Origin: Anomaloglossus baeobatrachus
Taxonomy: Eukaryota; Chordata; Amphibia; Anura; Aromobatidae
Assembly: GCF_048569485.1 (NCBI RefSeq)
Contig: NW_027442041.1
Location: 62,001-126,000, forward strand
Length of the DNA: 64,000 nucleotides
Direction of reading: 5' to 3'
Below the pieces are notes generated by a model. The model saw only the letters and a program-made list of their open reading frames with translations. It was not told the DNA's origin and ran no database searches. Shown piece after piece: positions 11,928-26,315 of this stretch (position 1 is its first letter; every line of letters starts with the position of its first letter). Made by a program: the position numbers and the translations under genes.

Positions 11928-13048
11928 AACCAGAATTGGTTTGGGCCTCGAGTGGCACCCTGGCCTATGCCGGACACATCTTAGGGAGAGAGAGCGAGAG
12001 GGAGACAAACCCACGCCTACACAAGACATTTTGTCACCCAAGCCAACCCTTGAAAAGGCTGCTTTGCAGAGCAAAAACAAGAAGAATGGTGCGTTTTGCA
12101 GCCGCCGCCCACTGCAATGAATCTGAATAACTCCTCCTTTAGGGCGCAAGCAACTCCCCTCCCCCTTGCAGTCTTTCCAATTCACGATACAAAAAGACGG
12201 ACAGGACAGGTTGCCTGACTTTCCGTCACTGCCACCCTTTGCCATCCTTACCCGTAGAAAGCCCTTTCATCATCCCCAAACCCTAATCTTTTCCCTTTCC
12301 TTCCCAGCCCCCAAACCCTGCCCTCTGTACCTTTCTCACCACCCGCTTCCCTTCTCCTGTCATCCCCCTACCACCCGGGAAAAAAAGAGATTGCCCCCTC
12401 CTTCCACTAGCCCACCCTCCCACCCAAAGAACAACTTCTTCTGCGCAGCTTGTTTTCTAGGCAGCAGCGCTATTGTGATGTCATCGGGGGGCATTGTGAC
12501 AAGCCGCCAGTGTTCCGTCTCTTCATGTTGTGCACTGTTCAAACCGAAAATACATCAACAGGCAGGCTACAGAAAAGCTTACTAACAAAGGTTAGAGAGG
12601 GGCTTTCTCAGAGGGCTTTTTACAGTTTGTCTATTCCCAATTAGCCGGTTTAGTATACTTAATGAAAGTACTAATTCTTTCATAGGCCGCCCATTCTTAG
12701 TATTTGACGTTCAGGTAACAACAGGTAACTTTATTTGGAGTGGAAGCAGAGAGATAACACCAGATGCCAATTGTAGATCCTCTCACACCTGTGGTCACTG
12801 CAGCATCTGACTCCACTTTGTCCAAAAGGGATCTATTCCATTCAATTACACATGATCTAGATTAGACTGACAACAAGATACTGCACGGGACATAGCAGAG
12901 TTGGTGAAGTTGAGTGGTGATGAGTTTGCTATTTGGATGAATAAAGCAAGTAAAAAGTGTGTTAGATAAAAATTCATTTCAATTCGCTAATCGGGCTAAT
13001 ATGAATCAGGTGAATCGAGTTCTGCTTTTGGAAACTGGGTTAAGAAGG

Positions 13049-13235
13049 GGTGCACCGTTCCTGGAGGTACTGCAATACCAGGTCAATGCGTGGAGTGGAC
13101 AGAGCAAGCTCTTTTTCCATCTCCCTGTTCTAAAAATCCATTTAATATATGGTCCCCAGATAGGGGACGTATCAGATATTAAACTGATAAGAACAGATAC
13201 TACACTTGATCTTAGCCAAAAGGCCGAGAAGCGAT
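13049..13235 (-). ncRNA. rnu2: U2 snRNA, copy 11
   Basis: Complete; consensus. Confidence 0.97.
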
Positions 13236-14356
13236 AACCAGAATTGGTTTGGGCCTCGAGTGGCACCCTGGCCTATGCCGGACACATCTTAGGGAGAGAG
13301 AGCGAGAGGGAGACAAACCCACGCCTACACAAGACATTTTGTCACCCAAGCCAACCCTTGAAAAGGCTGCTTTGCAGAGCAAAAACAAGAAGAATGGTGC
13401 GTTTTGCAGCCGCCGCCCACTGCAATGAATCTGAATAACTCCTCCTTTAGGGCGCAAGCAACTCCCCTCCCCCTTGCAGTCTTTCCAATTCACGATACAA
13501 AAAGACGGACAGGACAGGTTGCCTGACTTTCCGTCACTGCCACCCTTTGCCATCCTTACCCGTAGAAAGCCCTTTCATCATCCCCAAACCCTAATCTTTT
13601 CCCTTTCCTTCCCAGCCCCCAAACCCTGCCCTCTGTACCTTTCTCACCACCCGCTTCCCTTCTCCTGTCATCCCCCTACCACCCGGGAAAAAAAGAGATT
13701 GCCCCCTCCTTCCACTAGCCCACCCTCCCACCCAAAGAACAACTTCTTCTGCGCAGCTTGTTTTCTAGGCAGCAGCGCTATTGTGATGTCATCGGGGGGC
13801 ATTGTGACAAGCCGCCAGTGTTCCGTCTCTTCATGTTGTGCACTGTTCAAACCGAAAATACATCAACAGGCAGGCTACAGAAAAGCTTACTAACAAAGGT
13901 TAGAGAGGGGCTTTCTCAGAGGGCTTTTTACAGTTTGTCTATTCCCAATTAGCCGGTTTAGTATACTTAATGAAAGTACTAATTCTTTCATAGGCCGCCC
14001 ATTCTTAGTATTTGACGTTCAGGTAACAACAGGTAACTTTATTTGGAGTGGAAGCAGAGAGATAACACCAGATGCCAATTGTAGATCCTCTCACACCTGT
14101 GGTCACTGCAGCATCTGACTCCACTTTGTCCAAAAGGGATCTATTCCATTCAATTACACATGATCTAGATTAGACTGACAACAAGATACTGCACGGGACA
14201 TAGCAGAGTTGGTGAAGTTGAGTGGTGATGAGTTTGCTATTTGGATGAATAAAGCAAGTAAAAAGTGTGTTAGATAAAAATTCATTTCAATTCGCTAATC
14301 GGGCTAATATGAATCAGGTGAATCGAGTTCTGCTTTTGGAAACTGGGTTAAGAAGG

Positions 14357-14543
14357 GGTGCACCGTTCCTGGAGGTACTGCAATACCAGGTCAATGCGTG
14401 GAGTGGACAGAGCAAGCTCTTTTTCCATCTCCCTGTTCTAAAAATCCATTTAATATATGGTCCCCAGATAGGGGACGTATCAGATATTAAACTGATAAGA
14501 ACAGATACTACACTTGATCTTAGCCAAAAGGCCGAGAAGCGAT
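14357..14543 (-). ncRNA. rnu2: U2 snRNA, copy 12
   Basis: Complete; consensus. Confidence 0.97.
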
Positions 14544-15664
14544 AACCAGAATTGGTTTGGGCCTCGAGTGGCACCCTGGCCTATGCCGGACACATCTTAG
14601 GGAGAGAGAGCGAGAGGGAGACAAACCCACGCCTACACAAGACATTTTGTCACCCAAGCCAACCCTTGAAAAGGCTGCTTTGCAGAGCAAAAACAAGAAG
14701 AATGGTGCGTTTTGCAGCCGCCGCCCACTGCAATGAATCTGAATAACTCCTCCTTTAGGGCGCAAGCAACTCCCCTCCCCCTTGCAGTCTTTCCAATTCA
14801 CGATACAAAAAGACGGACAGGACAGGTTGCCTGACTTTCCGTCACTGCCACCCTTTGCCATCCTTACCCGTAGAAAGCCCTTTCATCATCCCCAAACCCT
14901 AATCTTTTCCCTTTCCTTCCCAGCCCCCAAACCCTGCCCTCTGTACCTTTCTCACCACCCGCTTCCCTTCTCCTGTCATCCCCCTACCACCCGGGAAAAA
15001 AAGAGATTGCCCCCTCCTTCCACTAGCCCACCCTCCCACCCAAAGAACAACTTCTTCTGCGCAGCTTGTTTTCTAGGCAGCAGCGCTATTGTGATGTCAT
15101 CGGGGGGCATTGTGACAAGCCGCCAGTGTTCCGTCTCTTCATGTTGTGCACTGTTCAAACCGAAAATACATCAACAGGCAGGCTACAGAAAAGCTTACTA
15201 ACAAAGGTTAGAGAGGGGCTTTCTCAGAGGGCTTTTTACAGTTTGTCTATTCCCAATTAGCCGGTTTAGTATACTTAATGAAAGTACTAATTCTTTCATA
15301 GGCCGCCCATTCTTAGTATTTGACGTTCAGGTAACAACAGGTAACTTTATTTGGAGTGGAAGCAGAGAGATAACACCAGATGCCAATTGTAGATCCTCTC
15401 ACACCTGTGGTCACTGCAGCATCTGACTCCACTTTGTCCAAAAGGGATCTATTCCATTCAATTACACATGATCTAGATTAGACTGACAACAAGATACTGC
15501 ACGGGACATAGCAGAGTTGGTGAAGTTGAGTGGTGATGAGTTTGCTATTTGGATGAATAAAGCAAGTAAAAAGTGTGTTAGATAAAAATTCATTTCAATT
15601 CGCTAATCGGGCTAATATGAATCAGGTGAATCGAGTTCTGCTTTTGGAAACTGGGTTAAGAAGG

Positions 15665-15851
15665 GGTGCACCGTTCCTGGAGGTACTGCAATACCAGGTC
15701 AATGCGTGGAGTGGACAGAGCAAGCTCTTTTTCCATCTCCCTGTTCTAAAAATCCATTTAATATATGGTCCCCAGATAGGGGACGTATCAGATATTAAAC
15801 TGATAAGAACAGATACTACACTTGATCTTAGCCAAAAGGCCGAGAAGCGAT
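15665..15851 (-). ncRNA. rnu2: U2 snRNA, copy 13
   Basis: Complete; consensus. Confidence 0.97.
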
Positions 15852-16972
15852 AACCAGAATTGGTTTGGGCCTCGAGTGGCACCCTGGCCTATGCCGGACA
15901 CATCTTAGGGAGAGAGAGCGAGAGGGAGACAAACCCACGCCTACACAAGACATTTTGTCACCCAAGCCAACCCTTGAAAAGGCTGCTTTGCAGAGCAAAA
16001 ACAAGAAGAATGGTGCGTTTTGCAGCCGCCGCCCACTGCAATGAATCTGAATAACTCCTCCTTTAGGGCGCAAGCAACTCCCCTCCCCCTTGCAGTCTTT
16101 CCAATTCACGATACAAAAAGACGGACAGGACAGGTTGCCTGACTTTCCGTCACTGCCACCCTTTGCCATCCTTACCCGTAGAAAGCCCTTTCATCATCCC
16201 CAAACCCTAATCTTTTCCCTTTCCTTCCCAGCCCCCAAACCCTGCCCTCTGTACCTTTCTCACCACCCGCTTCCCTTCTCCTGTCATCCCCCTACCACCC
16301 GGGAAAAAAAGAGATTGCCCCCTCCTTCCACTAGCCCACCCTCCCACCCAAAGAACAACTTCTTCTGCGCAGCTTGTTTTCTAGGCAGCAGCGCTATTGT
16401 GATGTCATCGGGGGGCATTGTGACAAGCCGCCAGTGTTCCGTCTCTTCATGTTGTGCACTGTTCAAACCGAAAATACATCAACAGGCAGGCTACAGAAAA
16501 GCTTACTAACAAAGGTTAGAGAGGGGCTTTCTCAGAGGGCTTTTTACAGTTTGTCTATTCCCAATTAGCCGGTTTAGTATACTTAATGAAAGTACTAATT
16601 CTTTCATAGGCCGCCCATTCTTAGTATTTGACGTTCAGGTAACAACAGGTAACTTTATTTGGAGTGGAAGCAGAGAGATAACACCAGATGCCAATTGTAG
16701 ATCCTCTCACACCTGTGGTCACTGCAGCATCTGACTCCACTTTGTCCAAAAGGGATCTATTCCATTCAATTACACATGATCTAGATTAGACTGACAACAA
16801 GATACTGCACGGGACATAGCAGAGTTGGTGAAGTTGAGTGGTGATGAGTTTGCTATTTGGATGAATAAAGCAAGTAAAAAGTGTGTTAGATAAAAATTCA
16901 TTTCAATTCGCTAATCGGGCTAATATGAATCAGGTGAATCGAGTTCTGCTTTTGGAAACTGGGTTAAGAAGG

Positions 16973-17159
16973 GGTGCACCGTTCCTGGAGGTACTGCAAT
17001 ACCAGGTCAATGCGTGGAGTGGACAGAGCAAGCTCTTTTTCCATCTCCCTGTTCTAAAAATCCATTTAATATATGGTCCCCAGATAGGGGACGTATCAGA
17101 TATTAAACTGATAAGAACAGATACTACACTTGATCTTAGCCAAAAGGCCGAGAAGCGAT
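16973..17159 (-). ncRNA. rnu2: U2 snRNA, copy 14
   Basis: Complete; consensus. Confidence 0.97.
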
Positions 17160-18280
17160 AACCAGAATTGGTTTGGGCCTCGAGTGGCACCCTGGCCTAT
17201 GCCGGACACATCTTAGGGAGAGAGAGCGAGAGGGAGACAAACCCACGCCTACACAAGACATTTTGTCACCCAAGCCAACCCTTGAAAAGGCTGCTTTGCA
17301 GAGCAAAAACAAGAAGAATGGTGCGTTTTGCAGCCGCCGCCCACTGCAATGAATCTGAATAACTCCTCCTTTAGGGCGCAAGCAACTCCCCTCCCCCTTG
17401 CAGTCTTTCCAATTCACGATACAAAAAGACGGACAGGACAGGTTGCCTGACTTTCCGTCACTGCCACCCTTTGCCATCCTTACCCGTAGAAAGCCCTTTC
17501 ATCATCCCCAAACCCTAATCTTTTCCCTTTCCTTCCCAGCCCCCAAACCCTGCCCTCTGTACCTTTCTCACCACCCGCTTCCCTTCTCCTGTCATCCCCC
17601 TACCACCCGGGAAAAAAAGAGATTGCCCCCTCCTTCCACTAGCCCACCCTCCCACCCAAAGAACAACTTCTTCTGCGCAGCTTGTTTTCTAGGCAGCAGC
17701 GCTATTGTGATGTCATCGGGGGGCATTGTGACAAGCCGCCAGTGTTCCGTCTCTTCATGTTGTGCACTGTTCAAACCGAAAATACATCAACAGGCAGGCT
17801 ACAGAAAAGCTTACTAACAAAGGTTAGAGAGGGGCTTTCTCAGAGGGCTTTTTACAGTTTGTCTATTCCCAATTAGCCGGTTTAGTATACTTAATGAAAG
17901 TACTAATTCTTTCATAGGCCGCCCATTCTTAGTATTTGACGTTCAGGTAACAACAGGTAACTTTATTTGGAGTGGAAGCAGAGAGATAACACCAGATGCC
18001 AATTGTAGATCCTCTCACACCTGTGGTCACTGCAGCATCTGACTCCACTTTGTCCAAAAGGGATCTATTCCATTCAATTACACATGATCTAGATTAGACT
18101 GACAACAAGATACTGCACGGGACATAGCAGAGTTGGTGAAGTTGAGTGGTGATGAGTTTGCTATTTGGATGAATAAAGCAAGTAAAAAGTGTGTTAGATA
18201 AAAATTCATTTCAATTCGCTAATCGGGCTAATATGAATCAGGTGAATCGAGTTCTGCTTTTGGAAACTGGGTTAAGAAGG

Positions 18281-18467
18281 GGTGCACCGTTCCTGGAGGT
18301 ACTGCAATACCAGGTCAATGCGTGGAGTGGACAGAGCAAGCTCTTTTTCCATCTCCCTGTTCTAAAAATCCATTTAATATATGGTCCCCAGATAGGGGAC
18401 GTATCAGATATTAAACTGATAAGAACAGATACTACACTTGATCTTAGCCAAAAGGCCGAGAAGCGAT
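18281..18467 (-). ncRNA. rnu2: U2 snRNA, copy 15
   Basis: Complete; consensus body. Its promoter carries T-to-G at 18481 (position -14), and its distal spacer has C-to-A at 19025 beside the CRE-like site. Confidence 0.97.
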
Positions 18468-19588
18468 AACCAGAATTGGTGTGGGCCTCGAGTGGCACCC
18501 TGGCCTATGCCGGACACATCTTAGGGAGAGAGAGCGAGAGGGAGACAAACCCACGCCTACACAAGACATTTTGTCACCCAAGCCAACCCTTGAAAAGGCT
18601 GCTTTGCAGAGCAAAAACAAGAAGAATGGTGCGTTTTGCAGCCGCCGCCCACTGCAATGAATCTGAATAACTCCTCCTTTAGGGCGCAAGCAACTCCCCT
18701 CCCCCTTGCAGTCTTTCCAATTCACGATACAAAAAGACGGACAGGACAGGTTGCCTGACTTTCCGTCACTGCCACCCTTTGCCATCCTTACCCGTAGAAA
18801 GCCCTTTCATCATCCCCAAACCCTAATCTTTTCCCTTTCCTTCCCAGCCCCCAAACCCTGCCCTCTGTACCTTTCTCACCACCCGCTTCCCTTCTCCTGT
18901 CATCCCCCTACCACCCGGGAAAAAAAGAGATTGCCCCCTCCTTCCACTAGCCCACCCTCCCACCCAAAGAACAACTTCTTCTGCGCAGCTTGTTTTCTAG
19001 GCAGCAGCGCTATTGTGATGTCATAGGGGGGCATTGTGACAAGCCGCCAGTGTTCCGTCTCTTCATGTTGTGCACTGTTCAAACCGAAAATACATCAACA
19101 GGCAGGCTACAGAAAAGCTTACTAACAAAGGTTAGAGAGGGGCTTTCTCAGAGGGCTTTTTACAGTTTGTCTATTCCCAATTAGCCGGTTTAGTATACTT
19201 AATGAAAGTACTAATTCTTTCATAGGCCGCCCATTCTTAGTATTTGACGTTCAGGTAACAACAGGTAACTTTATTTGGAGTGGAAGCAGAGAGATAACAC
19301 CAGATGCCAATTGTAGATCCTCTCACACCTGTGGTCACTGCAGCATCTGACTCCACTTTGTCCAAAAGGGATCTATTCCATTCAATTACACATGATCTAG
19401 ATTAGACTGACAACAAGATACTGCACGGGACATAGCAGAGTTGGTGAAGTTGAGTGGTGATGAGTTTGCTATTTGGATGAATAAAGCAAGTAAAAAGTGT
19501 GTTAGATAAAAATTCATTTCAATTCGCTAATCGGGCTAATATGAATCAGGTGAATCGAGTTCTGCTTTTGGAAACTGGGTTAAGAAGG

Positions 19589-19775
19589 GGTGCACCGTTC
19601 CTGGAGGTACTGCAATACCAGGTCAATGCGTGGAGTGGACAGAGCAAGCTCTTTTTCCATCTCCCTGTTCTAAAAATCCATTTAATATATGGTCCCCAGA
19701 TAGGGGACGTATCAGATATTAAACTGATAAGAACAGATACTACACTTGATCTTAGCCAAAAGGCCGAGAAGCGAT
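19589..19775 (-). ncRNA. rnu2: U2 snRNA, copy 16
   Basis: Complete; consensus. Confidence 0.97.
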
Positions 19776-20896
19776 AACCAGAATTGGTTTGGGCCTCGAG
19801 TGGCACCCTGGCCTATGCCGGACACATCTTAGGGAGAGAGAGCGAGAGGGAGACAAACCCACGCCTACACAAGACATTTTGTCACCCAAGCCAACCCTTG
19901 AAAAGGCTGCTTTGCAGAGCAAAAACAAGAAGAATGGTGCGTTTTGCAGCCGCCGCCCACTGCAATGAATCTGAATAACTCCTCCTTTAGGGCGCAAGCA
20001 ACTCCCCTCCCCCTTGCAGTCTTTCCAATTCACGATACAAAAAGACGGACAGGACAGGTTGCCTGACTTTCCGTCACTGCCACCCTTTGCCATCCTTACC
20101 CGTAGAAAGCCCTTTCATCATCCCCAAACCCTAATCTTTTCCCTTTCCTTCCCAGCCCCCAAACCCTGCCCTCTGTACCTTTCTCACCACCCGCTTCCCT
20201 TCTCCTGTCATCCCCCTACCACCCGGGAAAAAAAGAGATTGCCCCCTCCTTCCACTAGCCCACCCTCCCACCCAAAGAACAACTTCTTCTGCGCAGCTTG
20301 TTTTCTAGGCAGCAGCGCTATTGTGATGTCATCGGGGGGCATTGTGACAAGCCGCCAGTGTTCCGTCTCTTCATGTTGTGCACTGTTCAAACCGAAAATA
20401 CATCAACAGGCAGGCTACAGAAAAGCTTACTAACAAAGGTTAGAGAGGGGCTTTCTCAGAGGGCTTTTTACAGTTTGTCTATTCCCAATTAGCCGGTTTA
20501 GTATACTTAATGAAAGTACTAATTCTTTCATAGGCCGCCCATTCTTAGTATTTGACGTTCAGGTAACAACAGGTAACTTTATTTGGAGTGGAAGCAGAGA
20601 GATAACACCAGATGCCAATTGTAGATCCTCTCACACCTGTGGTCACTGCAGCATCTGACTCCACTTTGTCCAAAAGGGATCTATTCCATTCAATTACACA
20701 TGATCTAGATTAGACTGACAACAAGATACTGCACGGGACATAGCAGAGTTGGTGAAGTTGAGTGGTGATGAGTTTGCTATTTGGATGAATAAAGCAAGTA
20801 AAAAGTGTGTTAGATAAAAATTCATTTCAATTCGCTAATCGGGCTAATATGAATCAGGTGAATCGAGTTCTGCTTTTGGAAACTGGGTTAAGAAGG

Positions 20897-21083
20897 GGTG
20901 CACCGTTCCTGGAGGAACTGCAATACCAGGTCAATGCGTGGAGTGGACAGAGCAAGCTCTTTTTCCATCTCCCTGTTCTAAAAATCCATTTAATATATGG
21001 TCCCCAGATAGGGGACGTATCAGATATTAAACTGATAAGAACAGATACTACACTTGATCTTAGCCAAAAGGCCGAGAAGCGAT
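20897..21083 (-). ncRNA. rnu2: U2 snRNA, copy 17, variant A168U
   Basis: Complete, with T-to-A on plus at 20916, giving A168U. This lies in the GCAGUACC part of stem-loop IV, the U2B''/U2A' binding loop, so this copy may bind that pair less well. Confidence 0.97.
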
Positions 21084-22204
21084 AACCAGAATTGGTTTGG
21101 GCCTCGAGTGGCACCCTGGCCTATGCCGGACACATCTTAGGGAGAGAGAGCGAGAGGGAGACAAACCCACGCCTACACAAGACATTTTGTCACCCAAGCC
21201 AACCCTTGAAAAGGCTGCTTTGCAGAGCAAAAACAAGAAGAATGGTGCGTTTTGCAGCCGCCGCCCACTGCAATGAATCTGAATAACTCCTCCTTTAGGG
21301 CGCAAGCAACTCCCCTCCCCCTTGCAGTCTTTCCAATTCACGATACAAAAAGACGGACAGGACAGGTTGCCTGACTTTCCGTCACTGCCACCCTTTGCCA
21401 TCCTTACCCGTAGAAAGCCCTTTCATCATCCCCAAACCCTAATCTTTTCCCTTTCCTTCCCAGCCCCCAAACCCTGCCCTCTGTACCTTTCTCACCACCC
21501 GCTTCCCTTCTCCTGTCATCCCCCTACCACCCGGGAAAAAAAGAGATTGCCCCCTCCTTCCACTAGCCCACCCTCCCACCCAAAGAACAACTTCTTCTGC
21601 GCAGCTTGTTTTCTAGGCAGCAGCGCTATTGTGATGTCATCGGGGGGCATTGTGACAAGCCGCCAGTGTTCCGTCTCTTCATGTTGTGCACTGTTCAAAC
21701 CGAAAATACATCAACAGGCAGGCTACAGAAAAGCTTACTAACAAAGGTTAGAGAGGGGCTTTCTCAGAGGGCTTTTTACAGTTTGTCTATTCCCAATTAG
21801 CCGGTTTAGTATACTTAATGAAAGTACTAATTCTTTCATAGGCCGCCCATTCTTAGTATTTGACGTTCAGGTAACAACAGGTAACTTTATTTGGAGTGGA
21901 AGCAGAGAGATAACACCAGATGCCAATTGTAGATCCTCTCACACCTGTGGTCACTGCAGCATCTGACTCCACTTTGTCCAAAAGGGATCTATTCCATTCA
22001 ATTACACATGATCTAGATTAGACTGACAACAAGATACTGCACGGGACATAGCAGAGTTGGTGAAGTTGAGTGGTGATGAGTTTGCTATTTGGATGAATAA
22101 AGCAAGTAAAAAGTGTGTTAGATAAAAATTCATTTCAATTCGCTAATCGGGCTAATATGAATCAGGTGAATCGAGTTCTGCTTTTGGAAACTGGGTTAAG
22201 AAGG

Positions 22205-22391
22205 GGTGCACCGTTCCTGGAGGTACTGCAATACCAGGTCAATGCGTGGAGTGGACAGAGCAAGCTCTTTTTCCATCTCCCTGTTCTAAAAATCCATTTA
22301 ATATATGGTCCCCAGATAGGGGACGTATCAGATATTAAACTGATAAGAACAGATACTACACTTGATCTTAGCCAAAAGGCCGAGAAGCGAT
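22205..22391 (-). ncRNA. rnu2: U2 snRNA, copy 18
   Basis: Complete; consensus. Confidence 0.97.
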
Positions 22392-23512
22392 AACCAGAAT
22401 TGGTTTGGGCCTCGAGTGGCACCCTGGCCTATGCCGGACACATCTTAGGGAGAGAGAGCGAGAGGGAGACAAACCCACGCCTACACAAGACATTTTGTCA
22501 CCCAAGCCAACCCTTGAAAAGGCTGCTTTGCAGAGCAAAAACAAGAAGAATGGTGCGTTTTGCAGCCGCCGCCCACTGCAATGAATCTGAATAACTCCTC
22601 CTTTAGGGCGCAAGCAACTCCCCTCCCCCTTGCAGTCTTTCCAATTCACGATACAAAAAGACGGACAGGACAGGTTGCCTGACTTTCCGTCACTGCCACC
22701 CTTTGCCATCCTTACCCGTAGAAAGCCCTTTCATCATCCCCAAACCCTAATCTTTTCCCTTTCCTTCCCAGCCCCCAAACCCTGCCCTCTGTACCTTTCT
22801 CACCACCCGCTTCCCTTCTCCTGTCATCCCCCTACCACCCGGGAAAAAAAGAGATTGCCCCCTCCTTCCACTAGCCCACCCTCCCACCCAAAGAACAACT
22901 TCTTCTGCGCAGCTTGTTTTCTAGGCAGCAGCGCTATTGTGATGTCATCGGGGGGCATTGTGACAAGCCGCCAGTGTTCCGTCTCTTCATGTTGTGCACT
23001 GTTCAAACCGAAAATACATCAACAGGCAGGCTACAGAAAAGCTTACTAACAAAGGTTAGAGAGGGGCTTTCTCAGAGGGCTTTTTACAGTTTGTCTATTC
23101 CCAATTAGCCGGTTTAGTATACTTAATGAAAGTACTAATTCTTTCATAGGCCGCCCATTCTTAGTATTTGACGTTCAGGTAACAACAGGTAACTTTATTT
23201 GGAGTGGAAGCAGAGAGATAACACCAGATGCCAATTGTAGATCCTCTCACACCTGTGGTCACTGCAGCATCTGACTCCACTTTGTCCAAAAGGGATCTAT
23301 TCCATTCAATTACACATGATCTAGATTAGACTGACAACAAGATACTGCACGGGACATAGCAGAGTTGGTGAAGTTGAGTGGTGATGAGTTTGCTATTTGG
23401 ATGAATAAAGCAAGTAAAAAGTGTGTTAGATAAAAATTCATTTCAATTCGCTAATCGGGCTAATATGAATCAGGTGAATCGAGTTCTGCTTTTGGAAACT
23501 GGGTTAAGAAGG

Positions 23513-23699
23513 GGTGCACCGTTCCTGGAGGTACTGCAATACCAGGTCAATGCGTGGAGTGGACAGAGCAAGCTCTTTTTCCATCTCCCTGTTCTAAAAA
23601 TCCATTTAATATATGGTCCCCAGATAGGGGACGTATCAGATATTAAACTGATAAGAACAGATACTACACTTGATCTTAGCCAAAAGGCCGAGAAGCGAT
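23513..23699 (-). ncRNA. rnu2: U2 snRNA, copy 19
   Basis: Complete; consensus. Confidence 0.97.
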
Positions 23700-24820
23700 A
23701 ACCAGAATTGGTTTGGGCCTCGAGTGGCACCCTGGCCTATGCCGGACACATCTTAGGGAGAGAGAGCGAGAGGGAGACAAACCCACGCCTACACAAGACA
23801 TTTTGTCACCCAAGCCAACCCTTGAAAAGGCTGCTTTGCAGAGCAAAAACAAGAAGAATGGTGCGTTTTGCAGCCGCCGCCCACTGCAATGAATCTGAAT
23901 AACTCCTCCTTTAGGGCGCAAGCAACTCCCCTCCCCCTTGCAGTCTTTCCAATTCACGATACAAAAAGACGGACAGGACAGGTTGCCTGACTTTCCGTCA
24001 CTGCCACCCTTTGCCATCCTTACCCGTAGAAAGCCCTTTCATCATCCCCAAACCCTAATCTTTTCCCTTTCCTTCCCAGCCCCCAAACCCTGCCCTCTGT
24101 ACCTTTCTCACCACCCGCTTCCCTTCTCCTGTCATCCCCCTACCACCCGGGAAAAAAAGAGATTGCCCCCTCCTTCCACTAGCCCACCCTCCCACCCAAA
24201 GAACAACTTCTTCTGCGCAGCTTGTTTTCTAGGCAGCAGCGCTATTGTGATGTCATCGGGGGGCATTGTGACAAGCCGCCAGTGTTCCGTCTCTTCATGT
24301 TGTGCACTGTTCAAACCGAAAATACATCAACAGGCAGGCTACAGAAAAGCTTACTAACAAAGGTTAGAGAGGGGCTTTCTCAGAGGGCTTTTTACAGTTT
24401 GTCTATTCCCAATTAGCCGGTTTAGTATACTTAATGAAAGTACTAATTCTTTCATAGGCCGCCCATTCTTAGTATTTGACGTTCAGGTAACAACAGGTAA
24501 CTTTATTTGGAGTGGAAGCAGAGAGATAACACCAGATGCCAATTGTAGATCCTCTCACACCTGTGGTCACTGCAGCATCTGACTCCACTTTGTCCAAAAG
24601 GGATCTATTCCATTCAATTACACATGATCTAGATTAGACTGACAACAAGATACTGCACGGGACATAGCAGAGTTGGTGAAGTTGAGTGGTGATGAGTTTG
24701 CTATTTGGATGAATAAAGCAAGTAAAAAGTGTGTTAGATAAAAATTCATTTCAATTCGCTAATCGGGCTAATATGAATCAGGTGAATCGAGTTCTGCTTT
24801 TGGAAACTGGGTTAAGAAGG

Positions 24821-25007
24821 GGTGCACCGTTCCTGGAGGTACTGCAATACCAGGTCAATGCGTGGAGTGGACAGAGCAAGCTCTTTTTCCATCTCCCTGT
24901 TCTAAAAATCCATTTAATATATGGTCCCCAGATAGGGGACGTATCAGATATTAAACTGATAAGAACAGATACTACACTTGATCTTAGCCAAAAGGCCGAG
25001 AAGCGAT
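24821..25007 (-). ncRNA. rnu2: U2 snRNA, copy 20
   Basis: Complete; consensus. Confidence 0.97.
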
Positions 25008-26128
25008 AACCAGAATTGGTTTGGGCCTCGAGTGGCACCCTGGCCTATGCCGGACACATCTTAGGGAGAGAGAGCGAGAGGGAGACAAACCCACGCCTAC
25101 ACAAGACATTTTGTCACCCAAGCCAACCCTTGAAAAGGCTGCTTTGCAGAGCAAAAACAAGAAGAATGGTGCGTTTTGCAGCCGCCGCCCACTGCAATGA
25201 ATCTGAATAACTCCTCCTTTAGGGCGCAAGCAACTCCCCTCCCCCTTGCAGTCTTTCCAATTCACGATACAAAAAGACGGACAGGACAGGTTGCCTGACT
25301 TTCCGTCACTGCCACCCTTTGCCATCCTTACCCGTAGAAAGCCCTTTCATCATCCCCAAACCCTAATCTTTTCCCTTTCCTTCCCAGCCCCCAAACCCTG
25401 CCCTCTGTACCTTTCTCACCACCCGCTTCCCTTCTCCTGTCATCCCCCTACCACCCGGGAAAAAAAGAGATTGCCCCCTCCTTCCACTAGCCCACCCTCC
25501 CACCCAAAGAACAACTTCTTCTGCGCAGCTTGTTTTCTAGGCAGCAGCGCTATTGTGATGTCATCGGGGGGCATTGTGACAAGCCGCCAGTGTTCCGTCT
25601 CTTCATGTTGTGCACTGTTCAAACCGAAAATACATCAACAGGCAGGCTACAGAAAAGCTTACTAACAAAGGTTAGAGAGGGGCTTTCTCAGAGGGCTTTT
25701 TACAGTTTGTCTATTCCCAATTAGCCGGTTTAGTATACTTAATGAAAGTACTAATTCTTTCATAGGCCGCCCATTCTTAGTATTTGACGTTCAGGTAACA
25801 ACAGGTAACTTTATTTGGAGTGGAAGCAGAGAGATAACACCAGATGCCAATTGTAGATCCTCTCACACCTGTGGTCACTGCAGCATCTGACTCCACTTTG
25901 TCCAAAAGGGATCTATTCCATTCAATTACACATGATCTAGATTAGACTGACAACAAGATACTGCACGGGACATAGCAGAGTTGGTGAAGTTGAGTGGTGA
26001 TGAGTTTGCTATTTGGATGAATAAAGCAAGTAAAAAGTGTGTTAGATAAAAATTCATTTCAATTCGCTAATCGGGCTAATATGAATCAGGTGAATCGAGT
26101 TCTGCTTTTGGAAACTGGGTTAAGAAGG

Positions 26129-26315
26129 GGTGCACCGTTCCTGGAGGTACTGCAATACCAGGTCAATGCGTGGAGTGGACAGAGCAAGCTCTTTTTCCAT
26201 CTCCCTGTTCTAAAAATCCATTTAATATATGGTCCCCAGATAGGGGACGTATCAGATATTAAACTGATAAGAACAGATACTACACTTGATCTTAGCCAAA
26301 AGGCCAAGAAGCGAT
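26129..26315 (-). ncRNA. rnu2: U2 snRNA, copy 21, variant C10U
   Basis: Complete, with G-to-A on plus at 26306, giving C10U near the 5' end. This region pairs with U6 and borders stem I, and is normally invariant. Confidence 0.97.
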
